Assembly (NCBI GenBank): GCA_036897525.1 | Contig: JAYMTJ010000003.1 | Span: 1-64,000, forward strand | Length of the DNA stretch: 64,000 bases | Origin: Pelargonium x hortorum | Lineage: Eukaryota > Streptophyta > Magnoliopsida > Geraniales > Geraniaceae | Reading direction: 5' to 3' | Notes under the pieces: model-generated | What the model saw: only the letters and a program-made list of their open reading frames with translations | Databases searched by the model: none | Told to the model about the DNA's origin: nothing | Part shown: in pieces, positions 1-10,610 of the stretch | How positions within the stretch are numbered: the first letter of the stretch is position 1 | How the letters are laid out: every line of letters starts with the position of its first letter | Translations under genes and position numbers: made by a program

Positions 1-51
1 GGGCGCTAAGACGGTCTTTAAAAACGGGTACTATTTGTTCTTGATTTAATG

Positions 52-63
52 AGGATCGATCCT
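52..63. repeat. 12-bp perfect palindrome
   Basis: AGGATCGATCCT equals its own reverse complement. It is one of many short G/C-flanked palindromes in the patchwork DNA. No operator or origin role can be assigned. Confidence 0.7.
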
Positions 64-1301
64 AAAATGGCTTTAGCGGAGAGGCTAGAAACTCTACTAA
101 TTGAATAGTAACTCAGTAAAAGTTGGAATTTTTCCTACTACAGAAGGCTTTAATAAATGTTTTATTTTCTCGGTTATCCTTCACTTCAGCATAAACAAGC
201 GTGTCCTTTACTAGTTTTAGTGTAGAGTTTTCCATTAAAAAAGCATTTTTCCCGGGAGTACCAATGCCACCCCTTTCGTTCTCTAGCCGGGTTATAGCTT
301 ATAGCAGGGAGCTCCTTAATTAGATCTAAATTCCACTCTCCAGAACGTATAAACTCGGGGATTTTTTGAATAGTTAGGGGTAATAGCTTTCCCTTTCAAA
401 TTCTAAGCTAGGCACCCGCTGCTTTTATAAGAGAATTCAGATCCTTGTATATTTTTACCTGTGTTTACATGCTTTTTTTTATTCAATAAGGGGAGGGAGA
501 AAAGAGTACGCAATTCAGGTTAAGAGTAACTCCCTTTGTAACCCTCGAATCGAAACGTTTAGAACAAACGTAAAAGCTCCTGATCAGTAAACAGCTTATT
601 TAAAAGTGCGTAAGAAAATAGTTTCTTATACGTGGCGTTAAGAACAAGAGCTTCCTTTTCTTAGCGAGCAGTCATATTCAAGTAAGTCCTATCAAGAGAA
701 CGTAGTAAGTTAATGTTACTCCTTAGTTTATTTCGTCATTTTAAAATAGTTGTATGCAGAGAATCCCCGTACTATAAATATACGAAACCTGCTCAATACT
801 ACTATCAGGATTTGTAAGACTTTGTTCTTAAAAGCGAACTCTATCTCATATACATGTATCTCCAGTAGGGTACAAATTCTAACAAAAAGAAAGCTCCTCT
901 ATTAAAAAAAAGTGATATCAACCCCCTTAATCCTAAGTTCTAGGCTTCAATCTATATGAAATAAAGAAGATACTGTTCCTATGCTTGTATACCCTTTATA
1001 AAGATTAGAGTTTCCTTTATTTATGCTTTAGCTTGCTACTGTGGTTTATTATTAGCTGCCGTAGTTAGCCCGCCTTTTTACTTGACGATTTCTCTTAGAT
1101 TTCAATATTTATAATGTAAAGTTTTTAAGTCTCTGTCCGTCCTATAAGAAAAAGGTTGTATAATTCATAACAAATTAAGTTAAAATTAATATTAGGAAGA
1201 ATATCGAGCTTTTACCCTTTTATCTAATATCTAATCCCAGATCTACGAACTGAACTACTTGTAGAACTCGTTTGTCACCCATGAGAAGAATGTGATTCGG
1301 T

Positions 1302-1313
1302 AGGGGGCCCCCT
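1302..1313. repeat. 12-bp G/C palindrome
   Basis: AGGGGGCCCCCT is a perfect palindrome in AT-rich surroundings and could form a short, very stable hairpin on either strand. There is no gene nearby for it to regulate. Confidence 0.7.
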
Positions 1314-2484
1314 TATCCTTATATAGGGACCCTCTTACCTTACTAGTTTTAAGGTAGTTATATACTGTTATGAAGCTTAAAGCGGAAACCCTGTAGTCTA
1401 GGTAAAGTTAAGTCAATTTTCTATGCAAGTTTTAGAGATATAAGTAATGCTTCTCTTTAGAAAGCACTCATTTGCGAAGTGTTATGCCCTTATAAAAGCA
1501 CAAGCAGTAGCTACTAGATTTTGTAAGGTTAATCTGTATTTTAAAGACTTCTATTCTATTTATTATAGTAACACGTTTTAGTTATAAAAGCAAGACCTCG
1601 AACCCATATTAAGTATGGTGATTATACCTCGTTCAAACTACCCCCCTTTTTTAAGGCCATAGAAGTCTTTTTGGTAATATTTAACTAATACCCATTACAT
1701 TCAGGATCCCTGTTAGAGAAAATAGTATAAACTATATAACAAGGAAGGCCCTAACCCACTCTATTTCATATGGATTCTTTGTGATTCGCTTGAAGGTTTA
1801 ATTTTAGAACTTGAGCCAATAGTATTGTTACTAAACTTGGCATAATAAAGCCTCTATTCCCCACCCGAACTTTAGTGAACCGGGTACCTTTTCAAAAAAC
1901 CTTGCTATATTTTCTCTTAATCAGTCTATCCCTTGCAAGTTTCTATGCCTTGACTAATCCGGATTCTTATGGCTTTGTTAGTCTTACCTGGAATCTCTAG
2001 AGTTAGTACCTAACATTTTTTAGTACGAAATACCTGTCTTTCTTAATAACCCGGTTTAGACTAGAATTTTAAGTTTATTTTGCCTCCTTTTGTTTAAGCA
2101 AATTAAGAGACTTTACTCTTTTACGGGCATTAAAATTCTTCAATATTTCGGATTTAAAGTATCTCCCCTTCTCTTCTATTCAAGAGAATTGACTCCAACT
2201 AAGCCCGCCGGTTACATATTCTAGCATACTTTCTTTTAGAAAACTCTATAGGTAAAGGAACTGAGGATCCTAATAGCTTAACTTAAATGCTTAACTAACT
2301 TACTTGTAGGCGGGGGTTCGCAGAAAAGACTTTGGTGATAAAAAAGGGGGCTCTCGGCTATATCAAGGAACAAGGTTTAAAATGTTCGTAGTTTTTTAAG
2401 TTTAGTAAGCAAGTGGTGTTTAGAGTAATTCATAAAACAGGGATTCTAATTACGGATAAAAGGGCTTTTCATGGACCTTGTCTA

Positions 2485-2508
2485 TAGTTAGTTAGTTAGT
2501 TAGTTAGT
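2485..2508. repeat. (TAGT)6 microsatellite
   Basis: Six uninterrupted TAGT units. A perfect array in otherwise degenerate DNA points to a fairly recent slippage expansion. Confidence 0.9.
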
Positions 2509-3707
2509 GGTACTTCCTCACAAAGGATTCGCTGGGAAGAGGCTACTTTCTATTTTAAAACAAGGCTTATGTATATACAAAGACTCTTGGTAGCAGTTCT
2601 TTAGGTATTTTTAATAAGCGCTGAGTTACTCCTGTAGCTTTTGGGGGCATTGCCCTGTTAAATTGACCCCTATTCAAAGTTTTTTTGTGCCCATTTTTAT
2701 ATTTATGCCAGAAGTTTTCCTACTAAAAATATTAAAAAAAAAAAAAGCTAATTTTCTACTATTCGCATGTCAACCAGCACTAAACTAAGGGTTTATTAAA
2801 GAGAATTTAGTTATAGTTTACAATTAGGAATCTGTACTAGGCTAGGAGTCCCATGGGAATATTCTAAATGATATTTCAAAACAACAAAGGAAAGCTTGGC
2901 CGACGTCACTAATGTATAGATATTTACTGTCCAAAAGAAAAGCTTCTTCATAAGGGACTCTCATAGCACAAGGGGCGGTTATTTAGGCTATGATTGAATA
3001 AATGCAGTATCCTCCTCTCAAAAACCTAGGTATTCTTTCTTGTGTATATTTTTTTTTATGGGCTAGCTACTGTTATTCTACTCTCGTGAAATAAAGTGTG
3101 TCAACCTAGCTATATCTATTTAACTCATCTATCGAATAGAATAAAAGGGACTCAAAAAAAATCAGAAGACTCTGGAATCTTAGTATACCTAGTATACTTT
3201 TCCGCCCGATAATCCACCTGCGTAGGCTCCTTTTCATTAATTATAATATCATAGCATAGCATACCGATTTTATGTACTTTGCCTTATATTTATAAAATAC
3301 AAATACCCGGTGTATTTATGACATTTGAAAATTTTTGAAAATCAAAGACATGATTCAAAAAAAGATTGAACTGGAAGTTCTTGCAGTTGTGTAAAAACCT
3401 GATTTGCACTGCGTTCTCTAGGGGGCTTTTCCTATTTATCGACCCAAAAACTGGAAACACCAAGAACACCTTAGCCAATTATAAAAAGAAGAGACAATAG
3501 CAAAGGACTCCCCTTTTGACAATTCTGATATACTCTATAAATAAAGGGCTTCCCCTAAACTATCTGAAATTCCTAGGATTTTGACTCTTAAAACAAGGCT
3601 CCTTAGTAAGAGAGATAATGCAGGGCTGAGAGTGGTTCTTAGTTAATTTCATTCTGATTTAAGACTCCTTCAAGCGAAGGGAATTCTCATGAATGGACAT
3701 ATTGCTT

Positions 3708-3780
3708 TGCTAGTAAAGGTTTCTAACTCAGTTGGTAAAGCAAAAAATTAATACACAAGTTTAATTCCGTAACAAAGCCA
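3708..3780 (+). pseudogene. tRNA-like remnant (D-arm only)
   Basis: The stretch AACTCAGTTGGTAAAGCA at about 3725-3742 closely follows the generic tRNA D-arm consensus, with T8-A9, the GG of the D-loop and AGC closing the stem. Downstream, TTTAATTC near 3761 sits where a T-loop could be, but its flanks do not pair, and I find no convincing acceptor stem or anticodon. What is seen is a D-arm-like motif. That it is a decayed tRNA gene is inference, helped by other tRNA-like and rRNA-like traces in the window. Chance similarity is possible. Confidence 0.25.
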
Positions 3781-4080
3781 TCGCAATTTCCTACACAAAT
3801 AGAAGGAAACTTCTTTTAGGCCCCTCTTTTTTTTTACTTTAACATAATAAAGGTTTTGTAGAGAAAGTGAGAACTAATGATAGCTGCACATATGTCTTCT
3901 ATATTTGAGATAAGCCCCCACTAATTGTTAAGATATACTTTATGGAACCCCATATTTCAAGAAAAAGGGATTCTTTATACTAGTTAGCTAACAGTTTGCT
4001 TTTATGTTTGAGAGTAGAAATCTACCAGATAAGTTTAGAAGTAGAGTAAGAATATTTGGAAAATAAGGAGGACGCACTCC

Positions 4081-4190
4081 TCTGTTTTAGTAACTATACT
4101 AGCTAAGGTAGAGTTGTCAAACTGAGTAACCAAAGAGTGCACGAAGATTTGGAGTTTAGTGCTAGCTCTGCTTCCAGGATTTAGTGATGT
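4081..4190 (+). pseudogene. LSU rRNA domain IV-like fragment
   Basis: In order on the plus strand I see GTAACTAT (4090), CTAAGGTAG (4103), TTGTC (4114), TGCACGAA (4138) and CTCTGCTTCC (4166). They match the near-universal domain IV core of large-subunit rRNA, around E. coli 1925-2030. In that molecule GTAACTATAACGGTC leads into CTAAGGTAG, and TGCACGAA follows about 38 bases later; here the spacing is 35. The gap after CTAAGGTAG has lost several bases of the normally invariant GCGAAATTCC segment, so the copy looks broken or extremely diverged. No domain V follows directly; other LSU-like pieces lie elsewhere (17600, 44770, 50925). Either a pseudogene fragment or one module of a fragmented rRNA would fit. 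The match is by eye from memory. Confidence 0.5.
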
Positions 4191-5815
4191 ATATATTTTA
4201 TAATCCATTTTGGTAAGGTTTTCAACTACTTGTTGTATTGTAGTTTGTATGTCCTTCAGTTTTCATAACATAAAATGTAATTTATAGCAGAAATGAATCC
4301 TGCGTTTGCTCTCTGTATGGTTGAAAGTAATCTTTTAGAGTCCCAGAAATTGATATCTTTTAGATTCTCGAGCCGGGTATTAGAGTTTGTAAGTGGCTTT
4401 TATTTAAGTAGCAGGTACTAGTCAGCCCTTGTACCTTTAATGTATGAATTTAATGGATCCTTTTCCTTATAAGATCTCAAGACTGAAAAAATTAGTAAGA
4501 TAATAGTCCCTCCTCTACTTCCAGATACCGAGAGCTTTCACTTTCTTCCACCTTGCTCGAGCTTAGGAAAGAACCAAACCTGAATTGAATTTCGTAGGTA
4601 TTTTTTAGATTTATTACTCTCTTGGAGTTCTGAAACAAGTCAATCCTTAGGGTATTCAATAAGTTGAAGTTTACCTTAAGCGCTTAGTGTCATACATGAT
4701 CTTTTATTCTCCCTATCTAAGTGAATCTCAAGTTCTAAATTGGTAAAATGTAAACAAAAAAGGGATACTCTGTCTGATATGAAAGGAGATAGTATGACTG
4801 GGAATAACTTACCCTTTTGAAAGACTTGTGCTTTAGTTATCTCCGAGGAGTCCTGGGTATGTATATGTTTTAGAATTTCTTTGAAGTTACCAAGAGTTTT
4901 CTTTATAGGAGTCCTCCCAAAAAAGATACAAGTCACGCTGAGAAGCTTATAGAGAAATAGCCTTATAATTGTCCTTGTGCTCCTCTATATCAGTAATTTA
5001 AATAAACACTGAAGTTGCTTTTCTCTTTTATTACATATCGTAGCCTTCAATTTCATCCAGATTTTTACGTTACAATTGAGAATCCAAGGAAACTTGATGA
5101 CAAAGGGGCTTCTCCCTTAACTATCGTATCAGAAAAGATAGAGTTAAGTCTTGCTTGTACGAGGCGCTCCTTATTTATCTAACTCAGGAACCTGAATATC
5201 TAACACAGCATAGAGAACCCAAAAATAGAACTAGGTTGCCCCTGACCCGGCTTTATGGAATCCGGGAAGTTTCTAGTGAATTATATGATTAATGAAAAAA
5301 AAAAAGATAGACCGACTTGCTCTCTTTTCTTTTCTAAGAGGGGTGAGTTGTTAGAAAGGTTTACAAGGTTTCTTTTCATATGTTGATTATGACCTAAAGC
5401 CTTTCTATTAGGCATTCCTTTTACAAAGTCATTTTAATGTCACAGTATTCGTATCTGCTAACAACGCCCTGCTGGGGGATTCTAGAAGGATTTTACCTAC
5501 ACTAACATATATATTTAAAATAAAAGTCAAGGCCCAATTAAACTAAATTGAGCTTTGCCTCTTTATATCCAAGATTTAGAGTCTCCTCATAGGGAGCCCT
5601 ACAAAATAATTAAGAGCTTTACGTAAAGAATAGTGGAAAATCAATTTGTATTCACTTTACTCACTTAGTAATATCAGATTTTCGAAAAGGGTTACTCAGT
5701 CGTTACAATAAGCTCCTATAGAATACAACAAACACATTTCCGTAAAAAACTTAGCCTAGTACACTAAATCTATTTATTTACATGCTCTCTTTAGCTTATA
5801 TTATACCCAGTCATG
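4191..5815. other. Non-coding, nothing recognised
   Basis: Patchwork AT-rich DNA with no supported gene. The minus-strand frame at 4676-4936 (86 codons) resembles no family I know and sits within the chance range for this composition. Confidence 0.6.
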
Positions 5816-6660
5816 TAAAAAAGCTTCCATTGCTTAAGCTTGTAACTTATACAGTTTGTCAGCCTAAGGAATCCCAGCCTACTTGAATCCCAACTCCATA
5901 AGTACTTCTCCTCAAGAGTATAGTTTGGTTCTCAAGTCAACAAACAGGTTCCTCAATCAAGAACGGAAACACTTCCAAACACTTGTCAGCTAAGTCTAGG
6001 TGAGCGCTCCATGGATGGTACTTCCACAATTAAACCCTAAGTCGATAGATGGAATATGGAATAGATAAAATATATTAACTGAAAGTTTATTACTCATTTC
6101 CTAATTTAATTAAGTGTAATGTAATTCTCAACCAAGAAATGTATATACTATTAATACTGTAGAAAACTGAGTAATCCCATCCTAAACTAATTAAGGTACC
6201 AACTTGGATAGCTGTCCAGCCAAGCCAGTCCAACTAACCAAGTCCATCTACTCTTTCTAGTACTCACTAACAGTGCAAAGCAAGCCCCGTATCTCTATCT
6301 GAATAAAGCTAGCAAATGGCAGAATCTCTTGGGTAATGACTTAGCAAGCTAAGGAAAACTTCTTACTCTTTAGGATCCTAACTATAAATACACCAAATTG
6401 CTTTAGAACCCTATAAAACTATCTCTAACACTCCAACTAATAAGGTAATTAGGAATAGATACTATTAACCCAAGTCAAGCTGTTCTAAGAAGGTGAACTG
6501 TAGCTGTTTAAGAAATAGATTGTTTTGGAAGTACTCTCCTCTCTAGCCTGTAGTAACTCCCCGGTAATGACCAGAAACCGATTCCCTTTGGAAAGCAAGT
6601 CTATCTGAAACTGTAACAACTGTCTGTCTTAGTGATAGCAGTATTAGGAATACATCTATA
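5816..6660. other. C/A-rich strand-skewed block
   Basis: The plus strand is visibly richer in C than in G over this stretch, for example at 5881-6000 and 6201-6300, and has fewer G/C palindromic patches than its neighbours. A CCA-rich segment lies at about 6212-6250. No gene is visible. The skew flips to G/T-rich just downstream. Confidence 0.45.
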
Positions 6661-7281
6661 ATATATATGTCAGGAAACTTCTTAATTCTTCTGTTGCTAA
6701 TTGAGGATAACAGATTCTATTTCTGGGTTCTGTTGGATGGGGACCCACTGAAAATAGCTGGCAAAGAAGTGATTCTCTCAGGGAAAGGTCGGATTTCTAA
6801 GTTCCTGGAAAACATATTATATACAGCTTATATCTTATATATAGAGTGAATGAATATTAAATAAAAGCTAATCTTCTTAATTATATAGTCAATTTTTTAT
6901 TCTAAGAATTTGTGGTATAGCAGAGAAAAGTAAGAAATGACCTAGATTGACCTTCGCACGGAGAAGTTGGGTTTTGTTTTAGGGTTCGGCTTAGGAAGCT
7001 CTCAAAGAACATTAAGAAAATATCTTTCTTTGGTCTGGATAGCAAGTAAAGTAGAGAGAACTGAATCTCTTTGTTTTGTAAAGCCCTTAGGACCTTGCCA
7101 ACCGAGTAAGTGTATACTAAGTGGGATTCTTGGTAGTCTATAACCCTACTTTCGCAATAGTCTTTGATAGATAGTGAGGTTAACATAGCATTAAGATATC
7201 TCTAGTTTGGGAACCATGCCTGACAAAGGAAACTTGTTCTTAGGAGCTAATGGTAAGTGGTGTTAAAGGAGTCAATTGTAA
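6661..7281. other. G/T-rich strand-skewed block
   Basis: The plus strand turns G/T-rich. Short frames on both strands (6667-6849 plus, 6902-7186 minus) are not recognisable. The skew lowers the stop-codon rate on the minus strand, which may be why frames lengthen here. Confidence 0.45.
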
Positions 7282-7683
7282 TTAATAGATTTTTTTGAAG
7301 GAAGGAGAAGTACTTGATACAGAATACGGATTTGCTTTGTTGCTAGATGGTTGGTTAATAGGCTTCGAATCCAAACCGGAAAGGATATTCTGGAAAGTCA
7401 ATTTGCTGTAGTCTCTATCTGTACTCGTTAATGGTTTTCCTATTGACTTAGTATTTGTTAGTACTTTTGCTGATTTAAAGTTTAGTGAATTAAAGGAGTT
7501 AGTTGACCATTCCCTAGATAGTAAGAATTCCTGAACAAGACAAAAGGTTTCTGGATGTCTTGCTTGCTTTACTTTACCGGAATTTCTAGGTAAAATGTAA
7601 ATAAAGATCAAGAATTCTAAAACTATGTTTATGTTTAAGGGCTCGAAATGAGGTCTATAATTATTGTAGGGGAAATCCAACAC
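7282..7683 (-). CDS. Unrecognised reading frame, 133 codons
   Basis: This is the longest standard-code frame in the window. It starts at a GTG, has no recognisable ribosome binding site, and its product, rich in Ser, Asn, Lys and Leu with a short hydrophobic stretch near residues 23-35 (VLEFLIFIYIL), matches no family I know. If TGA is read as Trp, as in many mitochondria, the frame stays open upstream to a TAA at 7855-7857, giving about 190 codons with a single TGA at 7777-7779. The frame lies in a block whose minus strand is C/A-rich and therefore poor in stops, so chance remains a serious explanation. Treat as hypothetical. Confidence 0.2.
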   Translation of the reverse strand: MLDFPYNNYRPHFEPLNINIVLEFLIFIYILPRNSGKVKQARHPETFCLVQEFLLSREWSTNSFNSLNFKSAKVLTNTKSIGKPLTSTDRDYSKLTFQNILSGLDSKPINQPSSNKANPYSVSSTSPSFKKIY

Positions 7684-7732
7684 TTTAATGAGCCTAAATG
7701 TACAAACAAAACACTTTAACGGAGTACCTAAA

Positions 7733-7749
7733 CTCCAGCAAAACTGGAG
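7733..7749. repeat. Perfect 6-bp hairpin
   Basis: CTCCAG, a CAAAA loop, then CTGGAG form a perfect stem-loop. There is no T-run after it and no adjacent gene, so I do not call it a terminator. Confidence 0.6.
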
Positions 7750-7759
7750 GGTTATTGTA

Positions 7760-8450
7760 TGTAATGAATCTGTTACTCATTCATAATCCTGAGTCTTTTT
7801 TTGGTTGGAAGTCTTTAATTCATTGAAAAAGAGTTTTCTACTAATGTAATGGGATTAATATTTATCCTGAATTTATTAATAAAGCTTAAATTAAAGTAAG
7901 TAAATTGTCTACTTAGTAGTAGCTGTATAGGACAAGGAAAAATCCTACCAAATAACTATAGCTTCTGTAATTAAGAGTCTCTAGTATCTCCGCTTAGCTC
8001 TAGCAGCTCCTAGTAAGACAAGGTAGACTATACTCTAAACCATCCCGTATTTCCCTCCCTTAAAAGTCTCATATTCATACTTTTGAGGGTTCATGCCAAC
8101 CACCAATTCTTCCATTCTTAAAGCTATCTAACTTATATGGGTTTATACTCATTAAAAATGAAACGGATTCTATACAATGGGATCCTCGAACCCTGGAACT
8201 TCCATTCAAATTGTTCTGCTTAAACAAGATCTAACTAACACCAGGACTACCTTAATTCAATCTATTGTTTAGTCTATTGCCTGTATATATACTGCTAGGA
8301 ATTATCTACTATACTCAGCTCCATTTTCTTGCTACAAATCTAATGACTACAAAATAACTACCTTATATAAGCGATTGTAAGCCTGTGATTTTAAGCTTCT
8401 ACTTTCTTAATGTATGAGGGTATTGCTGGGAATTCCCTAAATAAAAGGAG
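7760..8450. other. C/A-rich block holding repeat A
   Basis: No supported gene. The plus strand becomes C-rich over about 7970-8420. It contains the first copy of dispersed repeat family A (8186-8305). Confidence 0.45.
8186..8305 (+). repeat. Dispersed repeat family A, copy 1
   Basis: Shares with 41727-41848 an ordered set of blocks: GGAACTTCC against TGAACTTCC, AAATTGTTCT, AAGATCTAACTAA, and near the end TATACTGCTA followed by GGAATT. By eye the copies are well diverged, with small insertions between blocks. A partial third copy lies at 56235-56270. No coding potential is shared, so this reads as an old duplicated segment. Confidence 0.6.
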
Positions 8451-8545
8451 TCAAAGCAGCCCGATTTCACTAAACTAAATAAGAGATATTTCTGTCCTGC
8501 CTTTCTTTGAAATACCGAGCCACTTCTTATAACTAGAAAGACTCT

Positions 8546-8573
8546 CTATTAGGATTCCTCTATTAGGATTCCT
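8546..8573. repeat. 14-bp perfect tandem duplication
   Basis: CTATTAGGATTCCT occurs twice, head to tail, with a partial third unit following. Perfect identity implies a recent duplication. Confidence 0.9.
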
Positions 8574-9202
8574 ATTAAGTCAGGTAATACAAGGGCAAAT
8601 AGTCAAGGTTTTCTGAGGAATAAAGTTGGACAAAGTTCTCGACTCTAAATAAAACGTCTTAAAATGAACGGAAATCCTGGCAAAGGTTTCTATATGGAAA
8701 ATAAAGAAACACCAATACCGGAATACCAATATCATTAAGAAGAAGTTTCTAGTTCAAAATTGAATTACATGCCCCCCCGCGAACTTTTAAAGGAAAAGTT
8801 TAGATTCATGAGGTGCATCTGTTCACTACGACTTCTTTTGAGGAGTTACCGAGGACCGACCCCTTAATTATTGTAACAAATCCTAAACGAACCATATACG
8901 AGAATCGGGTCTTCATGCATTTTTTTTAGGTTAGAGTGCTTGGGGCGTTCGCTACCAAATTGAGAATATCACTGTCACTGATAAAACTCGTATACTTCGT
9001 ACTTCAGCTTTGTTGCTCCTTATTTGAAGAGAAGAAAAGAAATAAGCTTCTAATACTTACCGAGACTTGAAAAGCTTAGGACTACCCTATAAAATTTGTT
9101 CTTGACCGGCAGAAAAGCTTTTACCCTTTGTTAATTATTATCAACGCCCCAACGGTAGTGGAACTTGGACTAAACCAAACAGTACCAGAATTACTATCTA
9201 AC

Positions 9203-9222
9203 CTTTCATTTCATTTCATTTA
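9203..9222. repeat. TTTCA short tandem array
   Basis: Three TTTCA units and a partial fourth. Confidence 0.8.
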
Positions 9223-9530
9223 TCTAAGTGCCCTGCCCTGGAGAGGAGATCAGAAAATTACTTTATACATTAGAAGCATTCAAGGAACTTTTTAAGGCAA
9301 TTGGGACTTAGTCAAACATTAGGAATCTTCCGGAGGGGGGGCTATTCCTCGTTTGGGATTTACAAATAGAATTCAGTTTGGTTATGGGTTTGAACTTGTG
9401 GCATTATTACAGGATTACTGTTGATATGTTATACGAAAGTCATTTTTTCCGAAACATTTGATTTGATATCAGGATCCTCGAGTCAATATGTTAGATATCT
9501 ATCTTACTTATAAGTGTATATTTAGGGATT

Positions 9531-10262
9531 CTGGATTTGATCCCGCTAGAGTACGTTGCTCAGTTATACTTTTCATTATCTTTTAGTTACAGTTAGTCTA
9601 TTCTATAGCAAACCCCGGATTATTTGCTGTAGTATCCCGGGTTTCTGAGAAAGGAGTCTTATTCTTATTATCGGGGCCCTTATATATCTGTGTGAACCCT
9701 CCCTTATGCGCTATTTGGGAACATCTAGAATTGTTTAGGTATTATAGGACCTCAGAAGCCGCTTACTATAGGTAACGATTGAGTCCTCATCATAAGAGTT
9801 AGACCTCTTGTCTCCTAATTTTGGACTAGAAGGAACACTTGTACTGAAAAAAGTTTACTGGTCTATCCAGCCTTATTGTCCCTGCTTGCCATCATTCTCT
9901 CATTTTTTTTAAGTGATACTAGAGAAAAATAGAAATAATATAGCCTCACTTTCTTAGACTAGAAATAGGACATAAGTTTAGACGCATATATGAAACCCCA
10001 GAGCGCAATCAAGGGAAAATTAGGAATGAGAATCACTTAGATACAAAGTCTTTATAATACTAAAATTCTACTTGGCCTGTATAGTACGCTACAATGGGTG
10101 GCAAAAAATCAAGTAGCAAAGCAGATTGAATTTTAATAACAATATTTGGGTTCAAGTCCAGAAGCTGCTAGCCTACTTAAATTAAAGAAGAAACTAAGAA
10201 AAGCAACAGAGCTGTACAAACTCATTTCTGAAAATTTCTCTCATGCAGAACTCGTAAGGCCT
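9531..10262 (+). pseudogene. Degenerate SSU rRNA-like region
   Basis: Core motifs of small-subunit rRNA appear in the right order on one strand: TTTGATCC (9536) with GCTCAG (9558), recalling the 5' end; TTTGGGAA (9714); CAGAAGCCGC (9753) with GGTAACG (9771), recalling the 530 loop; GAGCGCAA (10001, about E. coli 1100); AAAGTC then TTTATAA (10045); GCTACAATGG (10088, about 1230); TTCAAGTCC (10151); GAAGCTG joined directly to CTAG (10161, about 1330, with the usual GAATCG between them missing); TGTACAAA (10213, about 1390); and GAACTCGTAAGG (10248, about 1490). The whole spans about 730 bases against about 1540 in bacteria, and several invariant loops are cut, so it looks like a decayed or severely shrunken gene. 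The 3' half is more convincing than the 5' half. The middle (690-1090 region) is not seen here; similar motifs occur at 10568, 36746 (-) and 52775. A tRNA-Leu reading of 10092-10171 was considered and dropped. Confidence 0.42.
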
Positions 10263-10567
10263 GTTTCTTATGTTTCCAATTGCAGGACTTGGCATAAAAT
10301 AAAAGAGCCCGAGTTGGTATTTTAAGGGAATCGCGAATCATAGTAGCATGTGACTGAGCCCAAACTATGTATATACACTAGAAGAGCCTATTAAGGACAT
10401 ATGGATATCCCGGTTTCTAAAACACCTAGCATAGTTCTATGGGGAATCCTTGTAATAAAAAATCTATATGGATTCTATTTAAACTAACAACGGAACCATA
10501 CTTGATTAAGGGGCTTAACGCAAGAGTTAAAAAAAGTCAAGCTAGTAATTTGTGCTTTATCTTGTTT

Positions 10568-10610
10568 GGTGTGAAATGGAAGAGCTCTTTTGTCCTTTAG
10601 GAAGTATATA
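10568..10610 (+). pseudogene. SSU rRNA 690-region-like piece
   Basis: GGTGTGAAATGG then AGAGCTC, and after a short insert AGGAAGTAT, follow the order of the SSU segment GGTGAAATGCGTAGAGATC...GGAGGAATAC (about E. coli 685-730). The piece lies about 300 bases after the main SSU-like region, so it would be out of order relative to it. Only three short blocks agree, so this is a weak call. Confidence 0.22.

Larger units (their letters stand above)
1..3700. other. Non-coding patchwork region
   Basis: No coding region is supported. The DNA alternates AT-rich runs with short G/C patches. Visible landmarks are perfect 12-bp palindromes at 52-63 (AGGATCGATCCT) and 1302-1313 (AGGGGGCCCCCT), a TAGT microsatellite at 2485-2508, a run of 13 A at 2734-2746, and a partly palindromic doublet of GTATAC-containing units near 3180-3198. 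The short frame on the minus strand at 3290-3478 is compatible with chance. Confidence 0.6.
8451..9530. other. Non-coding patchwork region
   Basis: No gene is seen. It holds a 14-bp tandem duplication (8546-8573), a C7 run at 8772-8778, three TTTCA units at about 9203-9222 and a G7 run at 9335-9341 that reads into GCTAT. Confidence 0.55.

Noticed and set aside
10092-10171. tRNA-Leu-like reading (GGTGGCAAAA...GGGTTCAAGTCC)
   Set aside because: The same bases fit an ordered run of SSU rRNA motifs better, and no cloverleaf stems pair.
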